Shown here in pieces: positions 51,808-60,690 of a stretch of DNA of 64,000 nucleotides. Position numbers and translations under genes: made by a program. The stretch is from Kocuria rosea (GTDB taxonomy: Bacteria > Actinomycetota > Actinomycetes > Actinomycetales > Micrococcaceae): contig NZ_CP035103.1 of NCBI RefSeq assembly GCF_006094695.1, positions 682,001 through 746,000 on the forward strand, in the 5' to 3' direction. How positions within the stretch are numbered: the stretch's first letter is position 1; each line of letters begins with the position of its first letter. The notes beneath the pieces are model-generated. The model was not told the DNA's origin and ran no database searches. It saw only the letters and a program-made list of their open reading frames with translations.

Positions 51808-53151
51808 ATGACCGAGTGCTCCGTCCCGAACCCCTACACCCCCGCCCCCGCCCCGGCGGACCGGTCGCAGCCGGACCCCGAGGAGACGATGAGCCGGGAC
51901 CAGATCGAGTCCCTGCAGGTCGAGCGGCTGCGCTGGACCCTGCACCACGCCTACGAGAACGTCGCCGCCTACACGGAGCTCTTCGACGCGCACGGCGTGC
52001 ACCCCGGCGACTTCAAGGAGCTCGAGGACCTCCGGCTCTTCCCGTACACGGACAAGGAGTTCCTGCGGAAGGCGTATCCGTTCAAGTCCCTCGCGGTGCC
52101 GATGTCCGAGGTCCGGCGGATCCACGCCTCCTCCGGCACCACCGGGCAGCCCACCGTGGTGGCCTACACGCAGAACGACATCGACACCTGGGCGGGCCTC
52201 GTGGCCCGCTGCTTCCGGCTCTCGGGCGTGCGCCCCGGGGACAAGGTGCACAACGCCTACGGCTACGGTCTGTTCACGGGCGGGCTCGGTGCCCACTACG
52301 GCGCCGAGCGCCTGGGCTGCGCCGTCATCCCGATGTCCGGCGGGCAGACCGAGAAGCAGGTCCAGATGATCCGGGACTTCCAGCCCGAGGCCATCCTCTC
52401 GACCCCCACCTACCTGCTGACCATCGCCGACGGCTTCAGGAAGCTCGGCCTGGACCCGCGGGAGACGTCGTTGCGCACCGCGGTGCTCGGGGCGGAGCCC
52501 TGGACCGAGGAGATGCGCCGCGAGATCGAGACGGCCTTCGACGTCGACGCGTGCGACATCTACGGCCTCTCCGAGGTCATGGGCCCCGGCGTGGCCGGCG
52601 AGTCCGCCGCGTCCAAGGACGGCTCGCACATCTGGGAGGACCACTTCCGCCCCGAGATCATCGACCCGTTCACGGACGAGGTCCAGGACACGGGCCGGCC
52701 CGGCGAGCTCGTCTTCACGGCGCTCACCAAGGAGGCCCTGCCGATCATCCGCTACCGCACCCACGACCTGACCCGACTGCTGCCCGGCACGGACCGGCCC
52801 GGGCACCGGCGGATGGGTCGGATCACGGGCCGCTCCGACGACATGATCATCCTGCGCGGGGTCAACCTGTTCCCCTCCCAGATCGAGGAGCTCGCCCTGC
52901 AGGTGCCGGAGCTGAGCCCGCACTTCACGCTCGAGATCACCCGTCCGCACCGGATGGACCAGATGACCATCAACATCGAGCGGCGCGAGCAGGTGACCGT
53001 CGAGGCCGCCGAGGCGGGCGGCCAGAAGCTCCTGCACGCCATCAAGACGAAGATCGGCTCCTCGGCCTCGATCCGGATCGCCGAGCCGGGGACCCTCGCC
53101 CGGTCCTCCGGCAAGCTGCGCCGCGTCTACGACCACCGCAAGGACGCGTGA
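51808..53151 (+). CDS. paaK: Phenylacetate-CoA ligase
   Basis: A 447-aa AMP-forming ligase that activates phenylacetate, the entry step of the pathway. The P-loop is IHASSGTTGQPTVVAYT; YGYGLFTGGLGAHYG, YGLSEVMGPGVAGE and ITGRSDDMIILRGVNLFPSQIEE are the PaaK-specific adenylate and hinge motifs. Its start is directly coupled to paaI. Confidence 0.95.
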   Translation: MTECSVPNPYTPAPAPADRSQPDPEETMSRDQIESLQVERLRWTLHHAYENVAAYTELFDAHGVHPGDFKELEDLRLFPYTDKEFLRKAYPFKSLAVPMSEVRRIHASSGTTGQPTVVAYTQNDIDTWAGLVARCFRLSGVRPGDKVHNAYGYGLFTGGLGAHYGAERLGCAVIPMSGGQTEKQVQMIRDFQPEAILSTPTYLLTIADGFRKLGLDPRETSLRTAVLGAEPWTEEMRREIETAFDVDACDIYGLSEVMGPGVAGESAASKDGSHIWEDHFRPEIIDPFTDEVQDTGRPGELVFTALTKEALPIIRYRTHDLTRLLPGTDRPGHRRMGRITGRSDDMIILRGVNLFPSQIEELALQVPELSPHFTLEITRPHRMDQMTINIERREQVTVEAAEAGGQKLLHAIKTKIGSSASIRIAEPGTLARSSGKLRRVYDHRKDA

Positions 53152-53179
53152 CGCACCGGCGCCGACCCGTGCCGCGGCT

Positions 53180-53203
53180 GGCCCCCGGGACGGCCCGGGG
53201 GCC
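53180..53203 (+). terminator. Terminator hairpin after paaK
   Basis: A perfect 10-bp stem, GGCCCCCGGG with CCCGGGGGCC, around a 4-nt loop. Confidence 0.65.
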
Positions 53204-53213
53204 CGCCGCGGCA

Positions 53214-53219
53214 TAAGAT
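53214..53219 (+). promoter_or_regulatory. Putative -10 element of the TetR (paaR) gene
   Basis: TAAGAT lies 37 bases before the ATG at 53257 and after the paaK terminator. Confidence 0.4.
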
Positions 53220-53256
53220 CGTTGTCCTGCCCGTCCCCACCGAGATCGAGGTCCCC

Positions 53257-53880
53257 ATGACGCACGCACCGGCGCCCGCCCCTCCGGACGGCGCGGCCCC
53301 GCGCCGGGGCCGGCCCGGCTACGACCGCGAGACGCTGCTCGCCGTGTGCGTGGAGGTCTTCAACGTGCACGGCTACGACGCCACGTCGATGGGAACGCTG
53401 TCCAAGCACCTGGGGATCTCCAAGTCCGCGATCTACCACCACGTGGAGTCCAAGGAGGAGATCCTCGAGCAGGCGCTGGGCCGGGCCCTCGACGCGCTCG
53501 AGGAGGTCCTGGCCGCCGCCGAGCGGACGCAGGCCCCGGCGGTCGAGCGGCTCGAGCAGGTGATCCGCGGGACCGTGCACGTGCTCGTGGAGCAGATGCC
53601 GTACGTGACCCTGCTGCTGCGGCTGCGGGGCAACTCGGAGGTCGAGACGAGGGCGCTCGAGCGCCGCCGCACGGTCACCCGCCGGGTCGGCGCGCTCATC
53701 GAGCAGGCGCAGGCGGAGGGCGACCTGCGCCGCGACCTCAGCGGCCGGTCCGCCTCGCGGCTGCTCCTGGGCATGATCAACTCGATCGTCGACTGGTACC
53801 GGCCGGACCCGGACAGGGCCGACGACGGGCTGGCCGACACCGTGGTCGCGCTCGCCTTCTCGGGGCTGCGGGCCTCCTGA
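53257..53880 (+). CDS. paaR: TetR family repressor of the paa genes (PaaR)
   Basis: A 207-aa regulator. The N-terminal HTH is GYDRETLLAVCVEVFNVHGYDATSMGTLSKHLGISKSAIYHHVESKEEIL, in pieces, with the ISKSAIYHHV recognition helix. The C-terminal part forms the ligand domain. It lies inside the paa island between paaK and paaZ, and the four operators of the island match TetR-type sites, so it is very likely PaaR, which releases DNA when phenylacetyl-CoA binds. No operator is evident in front of its own gene. Confidence 0.85.
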   Translation: MTHAPAPAPPDGAAPRRGRPGYDRETLLAVCVEVFNVHGYDATSMGTLSKHLGISKSAIYHHVESKEEILEQALGRALDALEEVLAAAERTQAPAVERLEQVIRGTVHVLVEQMPYVTLLLRLRGNSEVETRALERRRTVTRRVGALIEQAQAEGDLRRDLSGRSASRLLLGMINSIVDWYRPDPDRADDGLADTVVALAFSGLRAS

Positions 53881-53930
53881 GCCCTCGCCCGGTCGCTCCG
53901 CCGAGCCCCGACCGCGGAGGCCGCTCGCCG

Positions 53931-54000
53931 CCGGGTCCCCCGAAGCACGCGATCCCCCACGCCCGGTGCGTGAGGGATCGCGTGCTTCGGGGGGACCCGG
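53931..54000. terminator. Very long bidirectional terminator hairpin between paaR and paaZ
   Basis: A 26-bp arm (53931-53956) pairs with 53974-54000 with a single bulged base, and an inner CACGC/GCGTG stem closes a 5-nt loop. It separates two convergent genes. Confidence 0.8.
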
Positions 54001-54024
54001 CAGTCCGGGCGGGTCTCGCCCGGG

Positions 54025-56115
54025 TCAGGCGGTGGGCCAGGTCTTCGCGACCAGGGTCAGCACGTCGTAGGTCGCCACGATCTCGTCGTGCTGGTTGTGC
54101 AGGATCGCGTCCCAGCAGACCTCGCCGTACTCGTCGGTGACCCGCGGGGTGATCTGCTTGGCGGTGAGGGTCACCCGGATGTGGTCGTCGTAGGTCACCG
54201 GCGTGATGAAGCGCAGGTTCTCCAGGCCGTAGTTCGCCAGGACGGGACCGGGGGCGGGCTCCACGAACAGCCCGGCGGCCCAGGAGACCAGCAGGTAGCC
54301 GTGGGCCACCCGGCGCGGGAAGAACGGGTTGGCCGTGGCGGCCTTCTCGTCGGTGTGCGCGTAGAAGGTGTCGCCGGTCTTCTCGGCGAACTCGGTGATG
54401 TCCTCGAGGGTCACGGTGCGCAGCTCGGAGGCGAACTGGTCGCCGATCCGCAGCGTCTCCAGGGACTTGCGGAACGGGTGCTCGCCGGTGCCGTTCTCGA
54501 CCGCCTCGCGGGTCACGGTGTTCGCCGCGGCGCCCCGGTGCCAGACCCCGGTCACCGCCGTGAGGATGTCCGGGGGCCCCTGGATCGCGGTGCGCTGCAT
54601 GTAGTGCTTGACGCCGCGCACGCCGCCCAGCTCCTCGCCGCCGCCGGCGCGGCCGGGGCCGCCGTGGACCAGGTGCGGCATGGGGGAGCCGTGGCCGGTG
54701 GAGGTCTTCGCGTCCTGGCGGTTGAGGAAGTGCACGCGCCCGTGGTGCGAGCCGATGCCCGCGGTGAACCGGGCGGCGGTCGCGCCGTCGTTCGTGCACA
54801 CGGTCGCCACGAGCGAGCCGCCGCCGAGCGCGGCGAGCCGCACGGCGTCGTCGACGTCGGTGTAGCCGAGCACGGAGGTGACGGGGCCGAAGGCCTCGAC
54901 GAAGTGCACCTCCGGGGTGTCCGGGTCGTCGAAGGACAGCACCGTGACGGGGAAGAAGGCGCCCGCCCCGGTGTCGGCGTCGCCGACGGAGGCGTCCGGG
55001 CCGCCCAGGCGGACGGTGCCGCCGGCGGCGACCAGGCGCTCCACGGCCTTGCGGACCTCGCCCTGCTGCTCCTTGGAGGCCAGGGCGCCCATGGTGACGC
55101 CCTCGGTGCGGGGGTCGCCGATGACCACGCGCTGCTGCACGCGCTCGGCGACGGCGGCCACGACGTCCTCCACGCGGTCCTGCGGGACGATGACGCGCCG
55201 GATGGCCGTGCACTTCTGCCCGGCCTTGGAGGTGATCTCGACGAACACCGCCTTCACGAAGGCGTCGAACTCCGGGGTCTCCGGGGTGGCGTCGGGGCCG
55301 AGGATCGCGGCGTTGAGGGAGTCCGTCTCGGCGGTGAAGCGCACTCCGCCGTCGATGACGTTCTCGTGGTGGCGCAGCGACTGCGCGGTGCCGGCGGAGC
55401 CGGTGAAGGCCACGTGGTCGCGGTAGTCCAGGTGGTCGAGCAGGTCCCGGGCGGAGCCGGAGACCAGCTGCAGGGAGCCCTCCGGCAGGATGCCGGAGTC
55501 GATCATCAGGCGCACGCAGGCGGCCGTGACGTAGCCGGTCGGCGTGGCCGGCTTCACCAGGGTCGGCATGCCGGCGATGAAGGCGGGGGCGAACTTCTCG
55601 AGCATGCCCCACACCGGGAAGTTGAACGCGTTGATCTGCACGGCGACGCCGGGCATGCGGGTGTAGATGTGCTCGCCCAGGAAGGACCCGTCCTTGGAGA
55701 GCTGCTCCACCGCCCCGTCCACGACGACGTTGGCGTTGGGCAGCTCGCGCCGGCCCTTGGAGGAGAACGTGAAGAGGGTGCCGATGCCGCCGTCCACGTC
55801 GAAGAAGTGGTCCTTCAGCGTGGCCCCGGTCGAGTAGGAGACGTCGTAGAGCTCCTGCTTGTGCTCGGTGAGGTACTGGGCGAGCTCCTTGAGCTTGAGC
55901 GCCCGCTCGTGGATGGTGAGCTCCCCGAGGGAGCGCTGCCCCGCGGTCCGGCCGTAGTCCACGGCGGAGGCGATGTCGATGCCGTCCGTGGACACGCGCG
56001 CCACGACCTCGCCGGTCGAGGCGTCGGCCACCTCCGTCACCTTCTGCGGGTTCTCCGGCGACCACCACCGGCCCCTCAGGTAGCTGGGAAGGATGGTCTG
56101 GGTCTGTGCTGCCAC
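54025..56115 (-). CDS. paaZ: Bifunctional PaaZ: oxepin-CoA hydrolase / 3-oxo-5,6-dehydrosuberyl-CoA semialdehyde dehydrogenase
   Basis: A 696-aa fusion starting at GTG 56115 behind AAAGGA. Residues up to about 530 are an aldehyde dehydrogenase (INAFNFPVWGMLEKFAPAF, FTGSAGTAQSL, catalytic Cys in AGQKCTAIRRV, FVEAFGPVTSVL). The C-terminal 150 are a MaoC-type (R)-hydratase domain (FFPRRVAHGYLLVSWAAGLF, with DQFASELRTVTLEDITEF before it). The hydratase opens the oxepin ring and the dehydrogenase oxidises the reactive aldehyde. The divergent operator at 56171-56186 serves this gene and the thioesterase gene. Confidence 0.94.
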   Translation of the reverse strand: MAAQTQTILPSYLRGRWWSPENPQKVTEVADASTGEVVARVSTDGIDIASAVDYGRTAGQRSLGELTIHERALKLKELAQYLTEHKQELYDVSYSTGATLKDHFFDVDGGIGTLFTFSSKGRRELPNANVVVDGAVEQLSKDGSFLGEHIYTRMPGVAVQINAFNFPVWGMLEKFAPAFIAGMPTLVKPATPTGYVTAACVRLMIDSGILPEGSLQLVSGSARDLLDHLDYRDHVAFTGSAGTAQSLRHHENVIDGGVRFTAETDSLNAAILGPDATPETPEFDAFVKAVFVEITSKAGQKCTAIRRVIVPQDRVEDVVAAVAERVQQRVVIGDPRTEGVTMGALASKEQQGEVRKAVERLVAAGGTVRLGGPDASVGDADTGAGAFFPVTVLSFDDPDTPEVHFVEAFGPVTSVLGYTDVDDAVRLAALGGGSLVATVCTNDGATAARFTAGIGSHHGRVHFLNRQDAKTSTGHGSPMPHLVHGGPGRAGGGEELGGVRGVKHYMQRTAIQGPPDILTAVTGVWHRGAAANTVTREAVENGTGEHPFRKSLETLRIGDQFASELRTVTLEDITEFAEKTGDTFYAHTDEKAATANPFFPRRVAHGYLLVSWAAGLFVEPAPGPVLANYGLENLRFITPVTYDDHIRVTLTAKQITPRVTDEYGEVCWDAILHNQHDEIVATYDVLTLVAKTWPTA

Positions 56116-56170
56116 GGTGCGTGGTCCTTTCGCTCGGGTGCGCGCGGGCGGCCGGTCCGTCGCCCGCATC

Positions 56171-56192
56171 CTGACCGATCGTTCGGTATTAT
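56171..56192. promoter_or_regulatory. PaaR-type operator and promoter between paaZ and the thioesterase gene
   Basis: CTGACCGATCGTTCGG at 56171-56186 is the best match among the four operators to a symmetric TetR site. TATTAT at 56187-56192 directly follows and can serve as the -10 of the plus-strand gene. Confidence 0.65.
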
Positions 56193-56272
56193 GACCACGA
56201 TAACCTACGTCACACCCCGGGACCACTGCCCCACGGTGGTCCTGCCCCGTCGCCGAGCGCCCGAGGAGTGCC

Positions 56273-56710
56273 ATGACCACGACCGAGACCCACGAGCCCT
56301 GGCGCATCGTCCTGGGCGAGCTCGACGAGAAGATGGGCGTCACCGTCCTCGAGGAGTCGGCGGAGCGCGTGGTCGCCTCCATGCCCGTCGAGGGCAACCG
56401 CCAGTCGCTGGGCCTGCTCCACGGCGGCGCCATGGTGGCCCTCGGCGAGGCCGTCGGTTCCTGGGCCGCGGTGATCCACGCCTCCACGATGGGCAAGGTC
56501 GCCGTGGGCGTGGACGTCAACGCCACCCACCACCGGTCGTCCCGCACGGGCACCGTGACCGCCACGGCCACCGCCCTGCAGCTCGGACGCTCCCTCACGT
56601 GCCACGAGGTGGTCCTCGAGCACGAGGACGGCGCCCGGCTGTGCACCGTGCGGATCACGAACTTCCTCAAGGACAAGCCGCAGCAGGCCACGAACCCCGC
56701 CGAGGGCTAG
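56273..56710 (+). CDS. Hot-dog-fold thioesterase (PaaI/YbgC-YdiI type)
   Basis: A 145-aa protein with RBS GAGGAG. QSLGLLHGGAMVALGEAVGSWAAV contains the HGG motif and the catalytic Glu of the YdiI/EntH/DHNA-CoA thioesterase group; VGVDVNATHHRSSRTGTVTA is typical of it. It is a second acyl-CoA thioesterase in the paa island, controlled by the operator shared with paaZ, so it probably removes a stalled paa intermediate rather than serving menaquinone synthesis. Confidence 0.82.
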   Translation: MTTTETHEPWRIVLGELDEKMGVTVLEESAERVVASMPVEGNRQSLGLLHGGAMVALGEAVGSWAAVIHASTMGKVAVGVDVNATHHRSSRTGTVTATATALQLGRSLTCHEVVLEHEDGARLCTVRITNFLKDKPQQATNPAEG

Positions 56711-56794
56711 ACCGGGAACCAGGCCCGGGGGTCCGCCCGCCGGCGGGCCGGGAGCTGCTGTACGGATCCGTCCGGGACGCCGGAAAAGGGCGGA

Positions 56795-57505
56795 TCAGGA
56801 CGGGCCGTGGAGCCGCCGGCGCAGGGCGGCCAGCTCCTCGGGCGACAGCCCGGCGTCCACGAGCCAGCGCTCGGCGTCGAACCCGTCCAGCAGCTCCTCG
56901 AGGGCCGCGCGACGCCCCGCGAGCAGCGGGGCGAGCTCGTGCTCGGGGTGGTGGCGCTCGACCGGGTGGGGGACGGGCGAGACGCGGTGCCACTCGTTGA
57001 TCCCGCGCGCGGCGGCCTCGTCCTCCGCGACGAGGCGCTCCGGGGGCGCTCCGGCCAGCCCCAGGAGCAGCAGCGCGAGCACCCCGGTGCGGTCGCGGCC
57101 GGCCGAGCAGTGCACCACCACGGCGCCCTCGGCGGTCGCCACCGCCCGCACCGCCTCGGCCAGGAAGGCCGGGAACAGCCGCAGGTAGTCGCGGTAGCCG
57201 CGCGGGTGGTGGAGGTAGGGCGTGCCCACCAGCGGGAACTGCGGATGGGCGGGGTCCTCGGTGGGGCGGTGCAGGACCGTGATGCCGGCGCGGGCGGCCG
57301 GGTCGTCCGCGGGGTCCGTGGGCCGGCGCCGCCGCTCGTCCGCGTTGCGCAGGTCCACGACCGTGCGCACCCCGTCCGCCGCGGCGGCGCGCCACCCCGA
57401 GGGGCTCAGCCGCTCGGAGCGGCCCATCCGCCACACGTCGCCGGCCAGGCGCCGGGCGTTGAGCGCGCCGTCCCACGCGGCGGGGGTCCCGGGCTGTGCG
57501 TGCAT
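56795..57505 (-). CDS. Tyrosine-protein phosphatase (PTP-like, CX5R)
   Basis: A 236-aa phosphatase of the bacterial Tyr/lipid phosphatase type (Y_phosphatase3). The P-loop is VVVHCSAGRDRTGVLA with Cys133 and Arg139; GVRTVVDLRNADERRRR is the conserved upstream segment. It lies inside the paa island in the paaF-J direction but has its own leaderless promoter, so a link to phenylacetate is not evident. Confidence 0.85.
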   Translation of the reverse strand: MHAQPGTPAAWDGALNARRLAGDVWRMGRSERLSPSGWRAAAADGVRTVVDLRNADERRRRPTDPADDPAARAGITVLHRPTEDPAHPQFPLVGTPYLHHPRGYRDYLRLFPAFLAEAVRAVATAEGAVVVHCSAGRDRTGVLALLLLGLAGAPPERLVAEDEAAARGINEWHRVSPVPHPVERHHPEHELAPLLAGRRAALEELLDGFDAERWLVDAGLSPEELAALRRRLHGPS

Positions 57506-57517
57506 GCCCCCACCCTA
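57503..57517 (-). promoter_or_regulatory. Leaderless-type promoter of the tyrosine phosphatase gene
   Basis: On the minus strand TAGGGT (57517-57512) is followed by GGGGGC and the ATG at 57505. Confidence 0.5.
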
Positions 57518-57584
57518 GGACCCGCGTCCGACGGCGCGTCCCGCCCGCCCGCGCCCGGGAGGGCGGGACGGCAGGGGGCGGGTG

Positions 57585-58454
57585 CTACTGGTCGTAGTCG
57601 AAGAAGCCCTTGCCGGTCTTGCGGCCGAGCTCGCCGCGGGCCACCATGTCCCGCATCAGCTGCGGGGGGGCGAAGCGCGGGCCGAGCTGCGACTCGAGGT
57701 ACTCGGCGATGCCCAGGCGCACGTCCAGGCCCACGATGTCCGTCAGGGCCAGGGGGCCGACCGGGAACCTGTAGCCCAGGACCATGGCGTTGTCGATGTC
57801 GGCGGGAGAGGCCACGCCCTCCTCGACCATCCGGATGGCCTCGAGGGCGATCGCCACGCCCAGCCGCGACGAGGCGAAGCCGGGGGCGTCGTTGACGACC
57901 ACCGGGGTCTTGCCGAGGCCCTCGACCCACTGCACCGAGAGCCGCCTGAGCTCCTCGCCGGTGTGCTTCGAGTTCACGACCTCCACGAGCTTCGAGGCCG
58001 GCACGGGGTTGAAGAAGTGCAGCCCGCAGAACCGCTCGGGGCGTCCCAGCTGCTCGGCCAGCCCGTCCACGGACAGCGAGGAGGTGTTGGTGGCCAGCCA
58101 CGCGGTCTCGGCGAGGTGGCGCTCGACCTCCTGCAAGGCCGTGACCTTCAGGTCCCACGCCTCGGGGACGGCCTCGACGACGAGCTCGCAGTCCGCGAAG
58201 TCGGCGTGGTCGAGGGAGACGGTCAGGTTCTCGGCCCACTCGTCCAGGTTGCCGTCCACGCCCCCGCGCTCCAGGGACTTGGCGAGGTCCCGCTCGATCC
58301 GCTCGCGGGCGGCCTCCGCTGCCTGCCCGTCCCGCTCCACCACGGTCACCCTCGCCCCGGCGAGCAGGAAGGCGTGGGCGATGCCTGCGCCCATGCGGCC
58401 TCCGCCCAGGACGCCGACGACGGCGGGAACGGCCAGTGCGTGCATCTCGGTCAT
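57585..58454 (-). CDS. paaH: 3-hydroxyacyl-CoA dehydrogenase PaaH
   Basis: A 289-aa NAD-dependent enzyme. GVLGGGRMGAGIAHAFLLAG is the Rossmann fingerprint; LATNTSSLSVDGLA, FCGLHFFNPVPASKLVEVV (catalytic His) and VVVNDAPGFASSRLG are diagnostic. It oxidises 3-hydroxyadipyl-CoA to 3-oxoadipyl-CoA. Fourteen bases after the paaF stop, so part of the paaJ-paaF-paaH operon. Confidence 0.93.
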   Translation of the reverse strand: MTEMHALAVPAVVGVLGGGRMGAGIAHAFLLAGARVTVVERDGQAAEAARERIERDLAKSLERGGVDGNLDEWAENLTVSLDHADFADCELVVEAVPEAWDLKVTALQEVERHLAETAWLATNTSSLSVDGLAEQLGRPERFCGLHFFNPVPASKLVEVVNSKHTGEELRRLSVQWVEGLGKTPVVVNDAPGFASSRLGVAIALEAIRMVEEGVASPADIDNAMVLGYRFPVGPLALTDIVGLDVRLGIAEYLESQLGPRFAPPQLMRDMVARGELGRKTGKGFFDYDQ

Positions 58455-58467
58455 GGTCGGGGTGCTC

Positions 58468-59253
58468 CTACTTCTTGTTCTTCTTGCGGTCCAGGAAGGC
58501 CTGCATGCGGTCGAACTTCGCCTCCGACTCGAAGAGCACGGCCTGGGCCAGCTCGTCGATGTGCGGGTGGGCGGACGGGGGCGCCGCGAAGACCCGCTTG
58601 GAGATCCGCACGGCCAGGGGGTCCTGGGCGCTGATCCGGTCGGCGAGCGCGTGCGCGGCGCCGACGAGCTCCGCGGGCTCGTGCAGCTCGGTGACGAGGT
58701 GCAGGGCCAGGGCCTCGTCCGCGCCGAGGAGCCGGCCGGCGAGCAGGATGTCCAGGGCGACCGCCTCGCCGACCAGCTCCTTGAGCCGCCACAGCCCGCC
58801 GGCGGCGGCGATGATGCCCAGGTTCGTCTCCGGCTGGCCGATCGTGAGGTGCGGGGTGGCGATGCGGAAGTCCGCGGCGTAGGCCAGCTCCGCGCCGCCG
58901 CCCAGGGCGTAGCCGTCGATCGCGGCGATCACCGGCATGGGCAGCCTGTGGATCCGGTCGAAGATCCGGGAGTTGATCCCGGCCAGGGCGTCGTCGCGGC
59001 GGCGTTCCCGCAGCTGCGCGATGTCGGCGCCGGAGGCGAAGACCCCCCGGCCGTTCACCTCGGTGCCGGAGAGTATCAGGATCTTCGGGTGCCGCTCGAG
59101 GTGGCTGCACACGGTGTGCAGCTCCTCGACCATGGTCGCGTCGATGGCGTTGCGCACGGCGGGGCGGTCCAGGACCACGTGCAGGCGGTCCTCGCGCTCC
59201 TCGAGCCGCAGGGCGGTGAACTCCGCGCCGAGGATCTCGCTGGGCCCGACCAT
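58468..59253 (-). CDS. paaF: Enoyl-CoA hydratase PaaF
   Basis: A 261-aa crotonase. GVFASGADIAQL and IAAIDGYALGGGAELAYAADFRIA form the oxyanion hole; PETNLGIIAAAGGLWRL provides the second catalytic segment, although its canonical Glu is replaced by Ala-rich sequence. It would hydrate 2,3-dehydroadipyl-CoA. The start overlaps the thiolase stop by one base. Confidence 0.85.
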   Translation of the reverse strand: MVGPSEILGAEFTALRLEEREDRLHVVLDRPAVRNAIDATMVEELHTVCSHLERHPKILILSGTEVNGRGVFASGADIAQLRERRRDDALAGINSRIFDRIHRLPMPVIAAIDGYALGGGAELAYAADFRIATPHLTIGQPETNLGIIAAAGGLWRLKELVGEAVALDILLAGRLLGADEALALHLVTELHEPAELVGAAHALADRISAQDPLAVRISKRVFAAPPSAHPHIDELAQAVLFESEAKFDRMQAFLDRKKNKK

Positions 59254-60461
59254 CAGAGCTTCTCCACGAGCATCGCGGTGCCCTGGCCCACGCCCACGCA
59301 CATGGTGGCCAGGCCGCGGTCGGCGCCCTCGCGCTCCATCCGGCCCAGCAGCGTCACCACGAGCCGGGAGCCGGAGGAGCCCAGGGGGTGGCCGAGCGCG
59401 ATCGCCCCGCCGTCGTTGTTGACGGTGCCGGCGTCGAGGCCGAGGCGGCGGATGCAGGCCAGGGACTGGGAGGCGAAGGCCTCGTTGAGCTCGACCGCCC
59501 CGAGGTCGCCGATGCCCCACCCGGTGCGCCCGAGCACCTTCTGGGTGGCGGGGACAGGGCCGATGCCCATGATCTCCGGGGCCACGCCGGCGGAGGCGCC
59601 GTCGACGATCCGGGCCCGGGCGGCCAGCCCGTACTTCTCGGCCGCGCGCTCGGAGACCACGAGGATCGCCGAGGCGCCGTCGTTGAGGGAGGAGGCGTTG
59701 CCGGCGGTGACGACCGTCCCGTGGTCCACCACGGGACGCAGCTTCGCGAGGGCGTCCATCGTGGTGCCCGGGCGGGGGCCCTCGTCCGTGTCGACGACGG
59801 TCGTCGCACCCTTGCGGCCCGTGACGGTCACCGGGACGATCTCGGGGGCGAAGCGCCCGGCGTCGATCGCGGCGATCGCCTTCTCGTGGGAGGCCACGGC
59901 GAAGGCGTCGGCGTCCTCGCGCGAGATCCCGTCGACGATCGCGACCTCCTCGGCCGTCTCCGGCATCGAGTAGGTCATCTTGTCCTGCTTCTTGAACTCG
60001 GGGTTGGTGAAGCGCCAGCCGATGGAGGTGTCGAAGACGTCGCCGGGCTTCGCGAACGCCTTGGCCGGCTTCTCCATCACCCAGGGGGCCCGGGACATGG
60101 ACTCCACGCCGCCGGCGACGACGATGTCGGCGGCGCCGGCCTTGATCATGTGGGAGGCCATGATGATGGCCGAGAGCCCGGAGGCGCAGAGCCGGTTGAC
60201 GGTGATGCCGGGGACGGTGTCGGGGAAGCCGGCGAGCAGCCAGGCCATGCGGGCGACGTTGCGGTTCTCCTCGCCGGCGCCGTTGGCGTTGCCGAGGATC
60301 ACCTCGTCGACGTCGTGCGGGTCGATCCCGGCGTCGGTCACCGCGTGCCTGACCACGAGGGCGGCGAGGTCGTCGGGGCGCACGCTCGCCAGCGCGCCGC
60401 CGTAGCGGCCCACCGGGGTGCGGGCCCCGCCGACGAGGAGGGCCTGAGGGGTTGCGGGCAT
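59253..60461 (-). CDS. paaJ: 3-oxoadipyl-CoA thiolase PaaJ (acetyl-CoA C-acyltransferase)
   Basis: A 402-aa thiolase that splits 3-oxoadipyl-CoA to succinyl-CoA and acetyl-CoA. The nucleophile is Cys92 in VNRLCASGLSAI; ELNEAFASQSLA, GGAIALGHPLGSSGSR and MCVGVGQGTAML hold the remaining active-site His and Cys. ATG 60461 follows AGGAG; an upstream in-frame ATG is rejected because the operator at 60521-60536 would then lie in the gene. First gene of the paaJ-F-H operon. Confidence 0.92.
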   Translation of the reverse strand: MPATPQALLVGGARTPVGRYGGALASVRPDDLAALVVRHAVTDAGIDPHDVDEVILGNANGAGEENRNVARMAWLLAGFPDTVPGITVNRLCASGLSAIIMASHMIKAGAADIVVAGGVESMSRAPWVMEKPAKAFAKPGDVFDTSIGWRFTNPEFKKQDKMTYSMPETAEEVAIVDGISREDADAFAVASHEKAIAAIDAGRFAPEIVPVTVTGRKGATTVVDTDEGPRPGTTMDALAKLRPVVDHGTVVTAGNASSLNDGASAILVVSERAAEKYGLAARARIVDGASAGVAPEIMGIGPVPATQKVLGRTGWGIGDLGAVELNEAFASQSLACIRRLGLDAGTVNNDGGAIALGHPLGSSGSRLVVTLLGRMEREGADRGLATMCVGVGQGTAMLVEKL

Positions 60462-60520
60462 GGGTGGGCTCCTGTCGCGACGGGGTGCGGCCGGCGTCCG
60501 GGCATCGTCGCCCGAATTTA

Positions 60521-60536
60521 CCGACCGATCGTTCAT
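60521..60536. promoter_or_regulatory. PaaR-type operator between paaJ and the MBL-fold gene
   Basis: CCGACCGATCGTTCAT matches the other three sites in the core GACCG-N2-CGTTC. It lies 60 bp before paaJ and 155 bp before the divergent MBL-fold gene. Confidence 0.6.
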
Positions 60537-60635
60537 CAAACCTTCCCACGCGTGCGCCCGCGGGGTCAACAGAGCTGCGACAGCAATCGCCTGTGGCCTG
60601 CTTCACAAATCAAGGTCCGGGGGCTACCGTGGAAC

Positions 60636-60641
60636 TAATAC
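60636..60641 (+). promoter_or_regulatory. Putative -10 element of the MBL-fold gene
   Basis: TAATAC at 60636-60641, 49 bases before the ATG; the gene has a good GAAGGAG ribosome-binding site. Confidence 0.35.
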
Positions 60642-60690
60642 AGCATTTGACTATCCCGGGCCCTGCGCGGCCCCACGAAGGAGACGGCAC

